Below, in pieces: positions 11,156 through 21,735 of a stretch of DNA of 64,000 nucleotides. The stretch comes from Sepioteuthis lessoniana. Taxonomy: Eukaryota; Mollusca; Cephalopoda; Myopsida; Loliginidae. Made by a program: the position numbers and the translations under genes. The DNA is taken from contig OY757924.1 of NCBI GenBank assembly GCA_963585895.1, positions 61,166,718 to 61,230,717 of the forward strand, read 5' to 3'. The notes under the pieces are model-generated. The model ran no database searches. It saw only the letters and a list, made by a program, of their open reading frames with translations, and was not told the DNA's origin. Positions within the stretch are counted from its first letter, which is position 1; each line of letters begins with the position of its first letter.

Positions 11156-12790
11156 GCAATATCTTAAGTTGATGAAAGGTCATTATTTTTCAACAATCTG
11201 ACGATGGATTTTCTCTGCGCAATTCTACCAAAATTAAACGCAAAATTTTCTAATACAGAATAAACTAATTAGATCGAATATTCGAAAAAAAATGGTTGTG
11301 TTGAAAACTACTCCCGCTCTAAAGGGAATACATTGCCTATCATAACAATTGCATTTTTCTATCTGGTCACTGATCGTAGTACATAGGATTCTAAAATTTA
11401 TTTATCAGCCCACAACCTTATGTTTATATTAAATATCACACCTTATTGAATATTTTGTGAATTACTTGCTCATAATCATTTTTAATAACAATTGTTGGAT
11501 ATTCACCAAAGTTTACAAGGACGAAATGAAGATATGATAACGAGTTCAAATCACAAAATATGTCAGACATGTGGTCAAAGAAAAAAATACCACTTTCTCT
11601 CTAACTGTTTTGAATGTTCCTGTAGACTGGTCTCATATCTGGAAGACATGATGTGGTATTTTGAGTAGTTGAAAGAATTACTAAATTGCAGCCCAGGGTC
11701 CCACTTTAGAGAGCAGCTACCCTTGCCTTGAAATTAAAGTTCTTATTTACCGCTCTTCCGGTTATTAACTGGCTTACAATTTGACCTCTTTTAAAAATCC
11801 ACAACACATGTGAAACCATTTTTCGTAATCATCACTGGAGTATTTGTGGTTTAGTCTTTTTTTACTGTCATCAGGATAACTGATGTCGGGATGGGGCCCA
11901 CATCACTACATTCTAAAATTTTTGTTGATGTTACTCAACGAAATATTCGGTGAAGAATCATCGAAATATCCAAATAAAGTCTTTACTATTTCAACTTGGA
12001 TTAAATTTTAGCAGCCTTTTCTTTTTCTATTTATTATTATTTTGAAGCATTTTATTTAAGATAATTTTAAACACGTTTGCCATCAGATAGCTCCTAAGTG
12101 TTAATTACTTTAAAAGATTCTCCAAAATTTAAACGTTTTCAACGTTGACGTGTTGATGTGTTTTAAAACTAGGTAGATTTTTAAATTAGCACATCCAAAG
12201 AGGCTACTTACCTTATATTCTCTCAATGTCATGTGTTTTTACATTCCTTGAAGATTTTATTATTAATACAAATTTCTTCTGGCGTTAATCTTACAAGTGA
12301 CTCTTTGATTGAATGACATGGTATAATTAATGTAATTAATGGCCTGGATAAATACTCTTGTGAATTTTCGGGCTTTTAAAAATGCTGAGTTGGATTAAAA
12401 ATTTAAAATGAATGTTTGATGAAAGAAGTCCTGATTTGAGTGGAAATTGTCAATAACTGAGACGTACACAATTAAAAAGATTTCCTTTGTATGGCTCAAG
12501 GCCATAAATATGGATATTCCAGTTAAACTGTAAGTCACTTCCAATTTCCTTCAGGTTGATCTGACTAGCATTTAAATCTTATGAGATATGTAATGCCATC
12601 TTAGTCGTAAGTATCTAAAAGAAATATATGTTATTTTAAGATTTTATATTGTTGACGAGAATCAATGACACACAAAAATGATTGGTTTATTCCTTTGCTG
12701 GTTGGTTTTCAGGCAAAGCAACTCTTTGTCGTCTGTTTAATGTTATGTTTAATTTTTTCTTTTACGATAGATCTTTAGCTTCAAATGTCA
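11153..12790. other. No recognisable feature
   Basis: 1.6 kb without a supported gene or repeat. A few T-rich runs occur. The segment ctgtcatcaggataactgat near 11,866 loosely resembles a block near 21,060, too weakly for a family call. Confidence 0.4.
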
Positions 12791-12794
12791 ATTC

Positions 12795-12918
12795 GTATTT
12801 AATAATCCCTCTTGAAAGATACTCGGGGGGTATTCTTGAAGTAGACAATCGTGAAGAAATTCAACAAATGGACCAGAGAACAAGAAAACCAATGACGATG
12901 TAAAAGGTCTTACATAGA
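12795..12918 (+). pseudogene. RLE-LINE fragment
   Basis: Encodes IIPLERYSGG, a diverged stretch, then EEIQQMDQRTRKPMTM followed by a stop and KVLH. Copy 3 at 26,370-26,480 has the same order (a VRYSG-like segment, then RTRKLMTMHKAL). Only about 120 bases remain. The piece is truncated on both sides and abuts a family D copy. Confidence 0.8.
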
Positions 12919-12919
12919 T

Positions 12920-13185
12920 AGGACCTTATCAGTTGCTACCACTCTGGGCCAGAGTGGACCAGAGATCGATAGCTATGAAAGTGTACTCTGCATTCCCTAA
13001 AGATCCAGCATTACTGCGACGTCACTATCAGAGGGTTTAGTGTCATATCCAGAGATGAAGTCGGTGTATTCTACAGTCAGTTTATTCTGCAGTATAATCT
13101 ACAGTCAGTGTTATATAGTGAATTCTACTGTCAGTGTATTCTGCAGTATATTCTGCTGCCCAGCTGACTGGGCCATACTTGATTT
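12920..13185 (-). mobile_element. Family D head (minus strand) with internal tandem duplication
   Basis: The reverse complement matches the family D head: ccactctgggccagagtgga, ccagcattactgcgacgtca, tagtgtcatatccagag and cccagctgactgggcc. Between 13,065 and 13,160 the segment with ctacagtcag and tattctgcagtat is repeated two to three times, which is unlike other copies. No tail is present. Confidence 0.85.
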
Positions 13186-13354
13186 TGTAGTATTTTCTAA
13201 AAAATTCTTATCAAATAAGGATAATTTTCAAACAGATCCATTTGAATTTATAGATGGGAACTTAACGGGAACTAATACATAGTTAAGACTTGGTAAACCT
13301 TAGTAAATAAGAAAAAAAAACAATTCAAGATACACATTAATGTTAATATAACGG

Positions 13355-13575
13355 GATGGAATCCCTGTAGTTAAATGTGACATCGAAGTTAGCAGTTTTT
13401 AATTCTAACCCCTCGACGTTCTCTTTTGGACTAATACCTTTGGGAAAAGTATCGAATCCTTTATCCCTACAACTATGTGTTAAATAGTATCATTGCTGTT
13501 CTACTAAAAGGTTGGATTTGACCAGTAATAACTAACGAAAGTTGATACGCCATTAAACAAACCAAAACAAACCGA
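13355..13575 (+). mobile_element. SINE-B copy (degraded head)
   Basis: Recognised from acctttgggaaaagtatcga, actatgtgttaaatagta, ctgttctactaaaaggttgg and the tail gttgatacgccattaaac followed by accaaaacaaacc. The tRNA-like head is eroded. Confidence 0.75.
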
Positions 13576-14768
13576 ATATTAGATAAATTCTACACACCAA
13601 ATAACCCCGAAGAATTGACGCACGGATTTATCTTCTGAATAGGGAAAATAGTTTGTGCAACAATCTACATTCATTACTTTTCAAATCACAGTTCAAATTG
13701 AAAACTTAATTTTAATTAGATGAAGTATTTATTAACTGTTCTCTTTTAAGGCTTTTTGGCTAATGTTTTTCAGTTTGTATCAATTTACCCTTCAAGTAAT
13801 CTTATTATGATTGCATACGTGGTTTTAACGTTATATCAAACTGTCTAGGAATATTCTATGTTGAACTGTTTGGGAATTGTGTTCACTGTACATTTATTAT
13901 TACATTTTTCGTATAGATGTTTCAAAAGAGATTTTTACTCTCAGTAATCTGATATAAAGCATTTCGTTCTAAAACAAATAATTCTTAAACAAATATATTT
14001 GAGCCATTGATAGGATCCTAACTTGTACAACAAATACGGATCAGAATGATAAGTTTAATGAAAATGAAGAGTACTCCACACTTCCTACATTTCCAAAACT
14101 GCAGCCTTCTCAGCAGAGGCAGTTTCGAGTCAGATCCAGGACAAACATCAAGGGAGGAGTTACCTCTCTGCCGGGCGTACAATTTGCATATTCTAAGCCA
14201 TATCAACTAATGAATATTTTGAATGTAATTTTATCCAGTCCGTTTTTTCTTCAATGCTTTCTATAATTGTCTGTTTTTCATCTTTAGTAAAATCATAATT
14301 TGCCGAGAAGAAACGTTCATCACCAGGGAGTTGTTTTCTATAATCTAGAGTTTGTATTTTATTTCTATATTTGTTCAGTCTAAAATAAAATTCCTATTTA
14401 GACATCCAATTGTTTATTTTTTTGCTGCTCAGTCAATCTAGAATGCCAATGAGATGTTTCTGGAATCAATTACTATCACGGAAATTTTTTGCGTTAGTTT
14501 TTGAAGCCACTTAATGAGTTGAATGAATTAGGTCCCTATAGTAAAGAGTGTTCCGAGCCCAACAAATTTTAATCGATTTTGATATGAACTTTTTATGAAT
14601 TAAATCAGTGCTGAGAAGGATGTTGTTCCCGATTATTTATTTAAGTTTATCCAAGAGACAATAAATATACCTGGTCCTCTAAACCTTTTATGTTGGGTTT
14701 TTGATTTTAAAACATCCCATTGTTTCTTAAATGATTTCTATTTTGGTACCCCTCCTACATAAACAGGA
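13576..14768. other. No recognisable feature
   Basis: AT-rich DNA. The segment at 14,095-14,165 has a faint B-box-like string but no recognisable SINE body. No gene supported. Confidence 0.4.
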
Positions 14769-14769
14769 T

Positions 14770-15128
14770 GTGGTTAAAGGTCAATTTTAAGCGGAGTACA
14801 ACTAGTTTTCATTCAGAATTTACCTTCACCAGACCGGTTTGTGTCTACTCTACGTTTTACCTATGGCTGTGGGAGAATAGTGTGTTTGGTGCTTCTATAT
14901 CAAGTACAAGAGAATTGGTTCATGTTTCAGTTTTGGTGTATTTTCCTAATATATATCAACCTTCAGGGTTTATCTAAATCTAAAACCATCCTTGTTGAAG
15001 AACAGTAGAGGGACACTTAAACCGATAGCATACAGAAGAAAGCGCTTCTTCCCCATTTCAGTTGGTACGAAGGTGAACGTAATAACACGGCTGAAGCTCT
15101 TACTCATCCATTACGATGTCATAGTCAA
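14770..15128 (-). mobile_element. SINE (B head, A tail), split and degraded, minus strand
   Basis: The tail part at 14,770-14,880 carries aaaggtcaattttaagcgga, tttacctatggctgtgggag and related blocks. The head part at 15,064-15,125 carries gaaggtgaacgtaataacac and attacgatgtcatagtc. Together they match the intact copy at 17,122-17,412. The middle is replaced or expanded by unrelated sequence. The 106-codon frame at 14,992-15,312 crosses this repeat and is not a gene. Confidence 0.65.
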
Positions 15129-15745
15129 GTATGATAGTCACTACGCCATAGAGCGTCCCTTCAACCGTCCAAGATCTGAACTCATGGCCCTGGTTCCATT
15201 AGACGGAATCCATAACAATACGAGTTCCTTTTCTGAATTTGGTTCTTTAATAGTCAAGCCACTGATAGAGAGAGTTGTTCAATATTGGCATTTTTTCATT
15301 TCATTTGAATAAAACATTTTTAAAAAGATTGATATCTATTACTTCATTTTGCTCCTGATTAAATTTTTCACAACCACCCATTTACCACTTCCTATAAAAT
15401 TAATTAATTAATATATGTCTGACACACAATTATCTCTGTCTCATTTATTAAAAGCATCTCATATATTTAATGGCTTACGATTGTTGTTTCTACTTAACAA
15501 AATTTTATTAAATCAAGTTATTTGATAAATGATTTATCAGGCTTCCTAAAATTTTTCATACCCTTCATGAAAAGTAAACAATATTAGGACTTCATAGACC
15601 GTTGTATCCTTTACTTGAGGATGTTTAAAATACAATAGAAGGATAAATAAATTGTATACAATCAGCCTCAGTATGTCTAAATCTTTCTATGTCTCATAAG
15701 GATAGGGTTTACTCAGCTACACTAGCATAGAAATCGTTTTAATTC
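15129..15745. other. No recognisable feature
   Basis: AT-rich sequence up to the RTE copy. Nothing identified. Confidence 0.45.
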
Positions 15746-15749
15746 TTTT

Positions 15750-16722
15750 CTGCCTTGATAGGTTGTTATATTTACTATCCATAGAATCCTTGAATGTGTA
15801 CGGTCAAAAAACCTACAGGCGTCTATGCTATTCGTCGACTTTACCAAGGCCTTTGATTCCATTAACAGAAGGAAGATGGAACAAATTCTACGAGCATACG
15901 GCATAGCAAAAGAGACAAAGAAAAGAAGCAGAAGGTACCCCGCAAAAACAATTACCGACGCCGACTACTCCGATGACATAGCGATTCTGGCAAATACACC
16001 CGCCCAAGCCGAAACACTACTGCATAGCCTGGAATGATTCGCCGCAGGCTTTGGGCCCCATGTTAATGCACACAAAACAGAATACATGTACTTTAATCAA
16101 ACAGGTGACATTTCCACACAAGGTGGTAGCTCTCTGAAACTAATTGACAAGTTCCCCTACCTAGGAAGCACTGTCTCATCAAACAAAAACGACATCGACA
16201 CGTGAAAAGCAAAGGCATAGACAACTACGATAGGCTATCAGTCATATGGAAATCAGACCGGACCGATAAAATGAAGCTCACTTCCTACCAAGCAGTGGCC
16301 ATGTCGATACTGCTATATGGATGCAATACATGGACGCTGAATAAATAGATGGAGAAAAGGCTTGACGGTAAGTACAGCAGAAGGCTGCAGGCAATATTGA
16401 ACATGTTCTGGAGGCAACAACCAAAAAAGCAGCAGCTGTACGACCACGTACCTCCCATCACAAAACTATCAAAGTTAGACAGACCAGACATGCAGGACAC
16501 TGCTGTAGAAGCAGGGACGAGCTCATAAGCGATGTTCTCCTATGGACACCCTCACATGACCGAGCAAAAGCCGGGCGACCAGCTCGAACTTACATACAGC
16601 AGCTCTTTGAGGATACGGGATGTAGCCCTGAGGACCTGCCAGTAGTAATGAACGATAGGGAGGAGTGGAAAGAGAGGGTCAGGGATATCCATGCTAGTTG
16701 CGCGACATGATGATGATAATGA
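15750..16722 (+). pseudogene. RTE-type LINE reverse transcriptase, internally deleted copy
   Basis: The frame opens with FTIHRILECV and SMLFVDFTKAFDSINRR, the RT palm segment with the catalytic-type FVDF...AFD motif. After IAKET it jumps directly to RRYPAKTITDADYSDDIAIL, which carries the YxDD box as YSDD. Compared with the copy at 44,239 onward, about 70-90 codons between these segments are missing, yet the join keeps the frame. Downstream, stops and frameshifts break the C-terminal region (GRAHKRCSPMDT-type blocks), which ends with gcgacatgatgatgata, the family 3' tail. It was an endonuclease/RT protein for target-primed retrotransposition. This copy lacks the 5' endonuclease part and is inactive. 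Confidence 0.9.
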
Positions 16723-16742
16723 TATATATATATATATATAAT
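16723..16742. repeat. (AT)n at RTE 3' tail
   Basis: Short AT run directly following the TGATGATAATG tail of the RTE copy. Confidence 0.85.
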
Positions 16743-16777
16743 TGTTAAATGGAAGAATGGATGTTATTTTAGAATTA

Positions 16778-16960
16778 CCATGACAAGAAAATTCGGCAAA
16801 CACCTACGTGCGACATTCGGAGCAATGAAAGCCGTTTCGACCTTATTAGGTCTCATCAGCAGTGCACACCGGGATCTCTACCACTGGAGATCGAATCAAC
16901 AACCACAGTATGCAGAAGCCGAAACTCTACCACTGGGCCGCCAGTTCAAGCTACATATAA
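16778..16960 (-). mobile_element. SINE-E (tRNA-Ala/Gly-like), minus strand
   Basis: The reverse complement reads cccagtggtagagtttcggc (A-box-like), then a B-box-like gattcgatctcc, gtgcactgctgatgagacct, taataaggtcgaaacggc, and ends tcttgtcatggtaatt. The head resembles a tRNA with a CTCAGTGGTAGAG D-arm. A closely related copy is at 30,878-31,092. An inverted partner lies just downstream. Confidence 0.85.
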
Positions 16961-16964
16961 GCGT

Positions 16965-17460
16965 TGCCGAAAGTTCTTGTCATGGTAATTAGTAGGGTTT
17001 CGGGTTCTGCGTACTGCGAATGTTGGTTCGATCTCCAGTGGTGGAGATCAAGGTGTGCACTGCTAATGAGACCTAATAAGGTCGAAGCAGCTCTTCAGTG
17101 GTCCATATGTCGCATGTAGGTACTATTTACCAACCCCTCCGCTCGGGCAGGATATGACACAAGGTCAATTTTTAAGCGGAGTTTAACAGGTTTGAATTCA
17201 GAGTTTTCCTTCTCCTAGACTAGTTGCCTCACCAAGGCTGAAGAACCTAGTCCGTCCAACTATTTACCCATAGCTGGAGGGAGAATAAGGAGGTTCATAC
17301 CTTTCCCAAGGGTATTTGCCCGAAAGTGAACGTAATAGCGCGACTGGAGTACGAACTCGCGTACTACGATTCCGCAGCTCATCGCTTTAACCATTACACC
17401 ACGAGGACACCACCATATGTCGCATGTAGGTGCTTGCCGGATTTTCTTGCCATGGTAATT
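16965..17460 (+). mobile_element. SINE-E copies (plus strand), interrupted by another SINE
   Basis: A short 3' end (gttcttgtcatggtaatt, to about 16,991) is followed by a longer copy: gggtttcgggttctgcg, ttggttcgatctccagtgg, gtgcactgctaatgagacc, then gtcgcatgtaggt. After an insertion at 17,122-17,412 it resumes and ends tcttgccatggtaatt. With the minus-strand copy at 16,778 this forms a head-to-head inverted pair. Confidence 0.82.
17122..17412 (-). mobile_element. SINE-A/B chimera, 291 bp, inserted in SINE-E with 19-bp TSD
   Basis: On the minus strand the head reads tcctcgtggtgtaatggtta, with a B-box-like segment gcgagttcgtactcc. The body has cccttgggaaaggtatgaac and ccagctatgggtaaatagt. The tail has aacctgttaaactccgctta and ends ttgtgtcatatcctgcccga. 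The direct repeat ccatatgtcgcatgtaggt is identical at 17,103-17,121 and 17,413-17,431. The copy combines a B-type head with an A-type tail. Confidence 0.93.
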
Positions 17461-17462
17461 CA

Positions 17463-17463
<1 letters not shown>

Positions 17464-17500
<37 letters not shown>
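17464..17500. repeat. Microsatellite (AT)n
   Basis: Uninterrupted AT run at the 3' side of SINE-E. Confidence 0.95.
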
Positions 17501-17502
<2 letters not shown>

Positions 17503-17640
17503 TTCACAGACAGACTGTTTCGTTGTATCACAACTCTTCATTGTGACTATACACACGAGACGCTCCAAGCCTGGATCTAAACCCGCCTAACTTTACGTCA
17601 GGCAGTTGACATGCCTGTAGACCAAGCCTGCGACTTAACG
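17500..17640 (-). mobile_element. Family F tRNA-like repeat (minus strand)
   Basis: The reverse complement has gttaggcgggtttagatcca (B-box-like), gcttggagcgtctcgtgtgt and a gtgatacaacgaaacagtct block. The same order appears at 57,855-57,995 and partly at 58,035-58,112. In each case it adjoins (AT)n. Confidence 0.7.
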
Positions 17641-17836
17641 TCAGCTCGGGAATTAACGCTTATGTATTAAATTTCCTGTGTTTACATTTTGCGCTCTCGG
17701 GAGTGTTCAATTGGTTAGAAGAATTTTGCATTATGTCTGTGTGTGTAATGGTGGTTATGTGAGAGTGTGTATGAGTGATAATCTGTGCATTCGTTAGTGA
17801 GAGTCTAAATGTGCATAAATATTAATGGAAATATCT

Positions 17837-17837
<1 letters not shown>

Positions 17838-17889
<52 letters not shown>

Positions 17890-17892
17890 CAT
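17838..17892. repeat. Microsatellite (CT)n with short (GT)n
   Basis: About 20 CT units followed by four GT units. Confidence 0.95.
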
Positions 17893-18239
17893 CTACCACT
17901 ATTATTACTGGAATGTTTAGTTTTAAAGGGTACATTATTTAGCCTGGCCACGTAAAAGAATCAGTCAATACAATTGGAATGATTAAGTAGTCCAGAAATT
18001 CTAATCACGAGCCCTCCAGTAGAACGAGGAGTAATACACGGAAAATCATTTGGACATTCTTTGACGCAAACAGAATAAAAAAAGAACGGACAGAATAATT
18101 TACTAGAGACAAGTCTCGCAAAGCGATCACGTTTAAAACACTAGTTCATAGTGCAACTTACCGAGACATCATAACTAATCCCAAACAATTCCCACACACA
18201 CTAGCAAACACTCAGAGGGCGCAGTCGGCTGGCGTTTTA
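17893..18239. other. No recognisable feature
   Basis: Somewhat less AT-rich than average, but no frame or repeat family recognised. Confidence 0.4.
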
Positions 18240-18535
18240 GAATTTGCCGAATGTGGCTCTGCAGAAGGGTAAGACTCTCCCAAGGAGTGTCCTGCGTATG
18301 ACACTAAATGATCAGATGGAGAGGTTCCAGTAAATCTGGAGCTTTGGGGAATGCTGTGTACTCCTTCATTGCCATCGCTACCAGATTTACTCTGACATGG
18401 CGTGGTAGCACCTAATAAGCTCTTATCTACGGGTCAAATAGAACTAAACTGTAATCACGCTAAAGTGAACTGGTTGAAATTAACCCTTTTTCGATTTAAA
18501 TATGTGTAAACAAAAAACTGTTCTTAAATTTTTTA
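18240..18535 (+). mobile_element. Family D head, 3'-truncated
   Basis: Contains cgaatgtggctctgcagaag, gagtgtcctgcgtatgacac, ctggagctttggggaatgct and cgtggtagcacctaataagc, then one or two body units. It runs directly into a second family D copy in the same orientation. Confidence 0.88.
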
Positions 18536-18539
18536 TTGA

Positions 18540-19192
18540 CCTGTCGGAAGGAGCTGTAGAATACACCTACTGCGCCTCTACAGAGGGGTAAGACCCCACC
18601 CAATGAGTGTTCTGCATATGCCAGTAAACAATCTGATGGTGAGGTTCCAGTGATGCTGGGGCTTTGGGGAATGCGGATTACCCCTTCTTTGTCATTGCTC
18701 TCACATTCACTCTGACCCGGCGTGATAGCATCTGATAGAGCTCTATGGGTTAAATAGAACAGACGGCATACTAATGCTACACAGAATTTTTTTGTCTAAA
18801 CTGAATAGCTTGAAATAGAAATGTTTTTGACAATTAAACTCTACTTATATTAAAACTGCGTGCTTATGCTGAACAGAATTATTTGAAATGGAACGTTTTT
18901 TTGACATTGAAACTGTACTTACACTAGACTGAATTGTTTAAGATAGAACTGTTTTGACATTTAACTGTGAGTAAAGAAAATAAGTACTTAGACTAAACTG
19001 AATTAGCTGAATTACAACTGCTTGACTAAACTGAATAGCTCGAAATAGAAATGTTTTTCACAATTAAACTGTACTTACATTTAAACTTCATACTTATGCT
19101 AAACCAAATTGTTGGAAATAGACATTCTTTCATAAAAATGGATTTGGCGTTAAATAACCAACAAAGTTGATATGCCATAAAACCTCAATGTT
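18540..19192 (+). mobile_element. Family D, near-complete copy with expanded body
   Basis: Head ggagctgtagaatacaccta, ctctacagaggggtaagacc and ctggggctttggggaatgcg. The body is a long series of about eight degenerate 45-60 bp units built on aactgaatagcttgaaatag and acttatgctaaac. The tail is ggatttggcgttaaataacc and gttgatatgccataaaacc. The unit number is higher than in most copies here. Confidence 0.9.
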
Positions 19193-19204
19193 TTTTTTTT
19201 AATA

Positions 19205-19465
19205 GAAAAATTTCTGATATTTGAACTGTACTTATGCAAATTTGAATTATTCAAAATAGAACAGTTTTGGGATTTAGAGGTGAAAACCAAAAACTGTACT
19301 TAATCTAAACTAAATTGTTTGAAATATAACTGTTTTGACATTTAGACTGTGTACCTATGTTAACTGAATAGTTTGAAAATATCTCTTTATATGTATATAT
19401 GGATTTAGAATTAAATATCCTACAACGGTTGATATGCCATAAAACCAAGCCAAACCAAATCCAAC
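19205..19465 (+). mobile_element. Family D body and tail (5'-truncated)
   Basis: A further block of body units followed by the tail ggatttagaattaaatatcc and gttgatatgccataaaacc, then aagccaaaccaaatcc. It follows the tail of the previous copy after a T-run, giving three consecutive family D pieces in one orientation. Confidence 0.87.
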
Positions 19466-19469
19466 GCTC

Positions 19470-19518
19470 ACACCCACCCACACACGTATATATATATATA
19501 CATTTATATTTATATATA
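19470..19518. repeat. Short (AT)n-rich tract
   Basis: AC-rich then AT-rich dinucleotide runs with interruptions. Confidence 0.8.
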
Positions 19519-19705
19519 TATAAAGTATAATTGAAATGGCAGTATTTGCTTTACGTCAGTAGTGTTTTTGTTTTTCTCAACAACTTTTGACCCTACGTCA
19601 TCGCCAGGAAAAAACGTTTTTTGTGAAAAAAAAGTTTTTTTCTATGGAAGTTTTTAAAAGGTGTTGGTAAGGTAACAAGAAACAAGAAAAAAAAGTAAAG
19701 GTGAC
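19519..19705 (+). repeat. Family H microsatellite-associated repeat
   Basis: Follows (AT)n. Contains ataattgaaatggcagtatt, ttgaccctacgtcatcgcc, T-rich stretches and ggaagtttttaaaaggtg. Block order matches 7,253-7,392 and 37,370-37,610. Confidence 0.5.
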
Positions 19706-20091
19706 AGCAGATATCCATCTTTTAAATAAAAAAAAATTTTCAGGTATCCAAGCGTCTTCTAACGACCGTTAAATATGAGTGGTGTAGACACCGAGCAAAG
19801 GATTTTTTTTCATTTGGAGGAGGTGACTTTTAAATGAGACATGAGTTATTTTTGCTTATTCATTTATTTTATGTGTCACTACCCGAACAATTTTAAGGCA
19901 TCACCATTAACTGTTATTTTAAATCTGTTTAAAATTAGTGTTTTAAAAAGTTTTATTCCATTTATCTTCTTCTGGTTCGATGGTTATCCAAATATACCTA
20001 TATTTTTTCAATTGTTATATGATGGTGACATTTACATACCTGTACAAATCCTGAGTGTTTGACCGAAAATATTTTTATTACAAATATACAT
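19706..20091. other. No recognisable feature
   Basis: Includes a 73-codon, phenylalanine- and isoleucine-rich frame (19,841-20,062). Its composition simply reflects T-rich DNA, so I do not call it a gene. Confidence 0.4.
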
Positions 20092-20470
20092 CATCATCAT
20101 CATCATCATGTTGTGCCGCCAGCATGGATATCCCTGACCTTCTCTCGCCACTTCTCCCTATCATTCATCGCCTCCGGCAGGTCTTCAGGGTTACATTCTG
20201 TGTCCTCACATAGTTGCTGTATGTAAGATCGTGCTGGTCGTCCTGCTTTTGCACATCGATATGTGGGGGTCCATAGGAATACATCGCTTATGAGCTCGTC
20301 CTTGCTTCTCCAGCAGTGTCCTGCGTGTCTGGTTCGTCTAACTTGTATAATTTTCGTGATGGGGGGCAAGTGTCCGTATAGTTGGTGTCTCGTGGGGTGT
20401 TGTCGCCAGGACTTGTTCAATACTGCTCTCAACATTCTTGTGTATTTTCCGTCTAGTTTTTTCTCTATAT
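20092..20470 (-). pseudogene. RTE-type LINE 3' end (C-terminal region), minus strand
   Basis: The 109-codon minus frame starts MLRAVLNKSWRQHPTRHQ and continues RRTRHAGHCWRSKDELI and KAGRPARSYIQQL to a near-native C terminus, then the cat/atc tail at 20,092-20,110. The C-terminal portion is well preserved, so this is one of the younger RTE copies. Everything upstream of the RT C terminus is missing (5' truncation), ending in an AT-rich junction near 20,470. Confidence 0.92.
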
Positions 20471-20544
20471 ATTATACATCAAAATGAAGCTGGTCTCTGT
20501 GGATCACATCCATACTTCTGAACATAGCAATAGTTTCTCTTATT

Positions 20545-20750
20545 GGCAATATTTTACCCTCGGATGTGAAGATATATTTATGCCTCGTAAAATTCTGTTG
20601 ACTGTACTTTGAGCTTCTTCACCACTGAAGTTTTCACTGACTCGTTGCTGGCATAATGTTCGCCTCTTAAAACCTCTTTCATGAGACCAAAGATATGATA
20701 GTCTGAAGATGTTAAATCTTTCCAGTTGATAATGTTCTCCCTCTGCATGA
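20545..20750 (-). pseudogene. mariner-type transposase C-terminal fragment, minus strand
   Basis: The minus strand, in a broken frame, encodes LTSSDYHIFGLMKEVLRGEH, then YASNESVKTSVVKK and STEFYEA. The order SDYHxFGxxKExLRG followed by an FYxxGI-like segment is the C-terminal catalytic end of mariner transposases (third acidic residue region). Terminal inverted repeats are not visible here. The copy is bounded by an RTE insertion on one side and microsatellites on the other. Confidence 0.75.
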
Positions 20751-20757
20751 CAATGCT

Positions 20758-20853
20758 CGATCACACACACACACACGCACACACACACACGTGTACGTGG
20801 GTGTGTATAAATATATATATATATATATATGTCTGTGTGTCTGTGTGTGTCTG

Positions 20854-20891
<38 letters not shown>

Positions 20892-20893
20892 CG

Positions 20894-20984
<91 letters not shown>

Positions 20985-20985
20985 T
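20758..20985. repeat. Compound microsatellite, alternating (CA)n, (AT)n, (GT)n blocks
   Basis: At least seven blocks alternate between CA/GT and AT dinucleotides, including about 24 GT units near 20,912-20,967. CA on the left and GT on the right give partial dyad symmetry. Open frames of 60-150 codons on both strands here are artefacts. Confidence 0.95.
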
Positions 20986-21475
20986 CTAAATTGAATGGGT
21001 CCACAAAGAGCTTTTTGGTAATTTTTTATTTTACACGTGTTTCTAGCTTCTTATTACTGTCGTCAGGGACCGTTTAATGACGTCGAGATGTGTCGGCTTT
21101 GATTTATATTGTGGTGACCACTTTCATTGGTTTGCCGTTCCGCGGGTAAAGTTCTCTCTTTCTCCTTTTTCCTTTTTTTCCAAGGTTGTGTTCTGTGGGA
21201 GTACTTCTCTTCCGCTGAATAAATCTTTGATAGTTGACATGCCATAAAGTTTATTAGTTGTGTTCTTTGGGACATTGTGTGCGTGTGCGAGCGTGTTGTG
21301 GAAGTCTTTCTCGGTATGTGCATAATATCGTTCTGTTTAATGTTGTTCTGCTTTAAAATTTAATTTAACTGCCTTGTACTTTCTTCTCTTTGATCGTGTG
21401 TGTGTGTACGTTTGTGTGTTCTTGTCTGTATATTTGTATACTCGATATCCCATAAAGAAAGCAGTTACCAAATAA
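20986..21475. other. No recognisable feature
   Basis: Mixed sequence. A block cttattactgtcgtcaggga near 21,050 recalls family H and the segment near 11,866, without enough support to call. Confidence 0.4.
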
Positions 21476-21664
21476 AACGAAGAAGACAGGCGGGAAACAA
21501 CAAGGAGGAGCAAGGACGAACACATGAGCGACGTTTTTCTATGAACCCCTTCACTCAGACGCGCAACTGTTGGACGACCAGCATGAACTTATTAACAGCA
21601 ACACTATGAAAAGAGGATGTGGTCTGGAAAACCAGCCAGTAGTGAAGTGATGGATGATAGAGAG

Positions 21665-21695
<31 letters not shown>

Positions 21696-21735
21696 TTAGG
21701 GATATCCGTGCAAGCAACTCGACATCATTATTTAA
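21476..21735 (+). mobile_element. RTE-type LINE 3' end, degraded, with GA-repeat insertion
   Basis: Matches the last part of the RTE 3' region: gagcaaggacgaacacatga, gcgacgtttttctatgaacc, gactaccagca-like sequence, gtgatggatgatag, then gatatccgtgcaagcaactc and gacatcatta. A GA microsatellite (21,660-21,695) has expanded where the conserved gataggga segment lies in other copies. Confidence 0.82.

Noticed and set aside
14090-14170. SINE head with B-box-like gagtcagatccagg
   Set aside because: No A box, body or tail of any family seen here.
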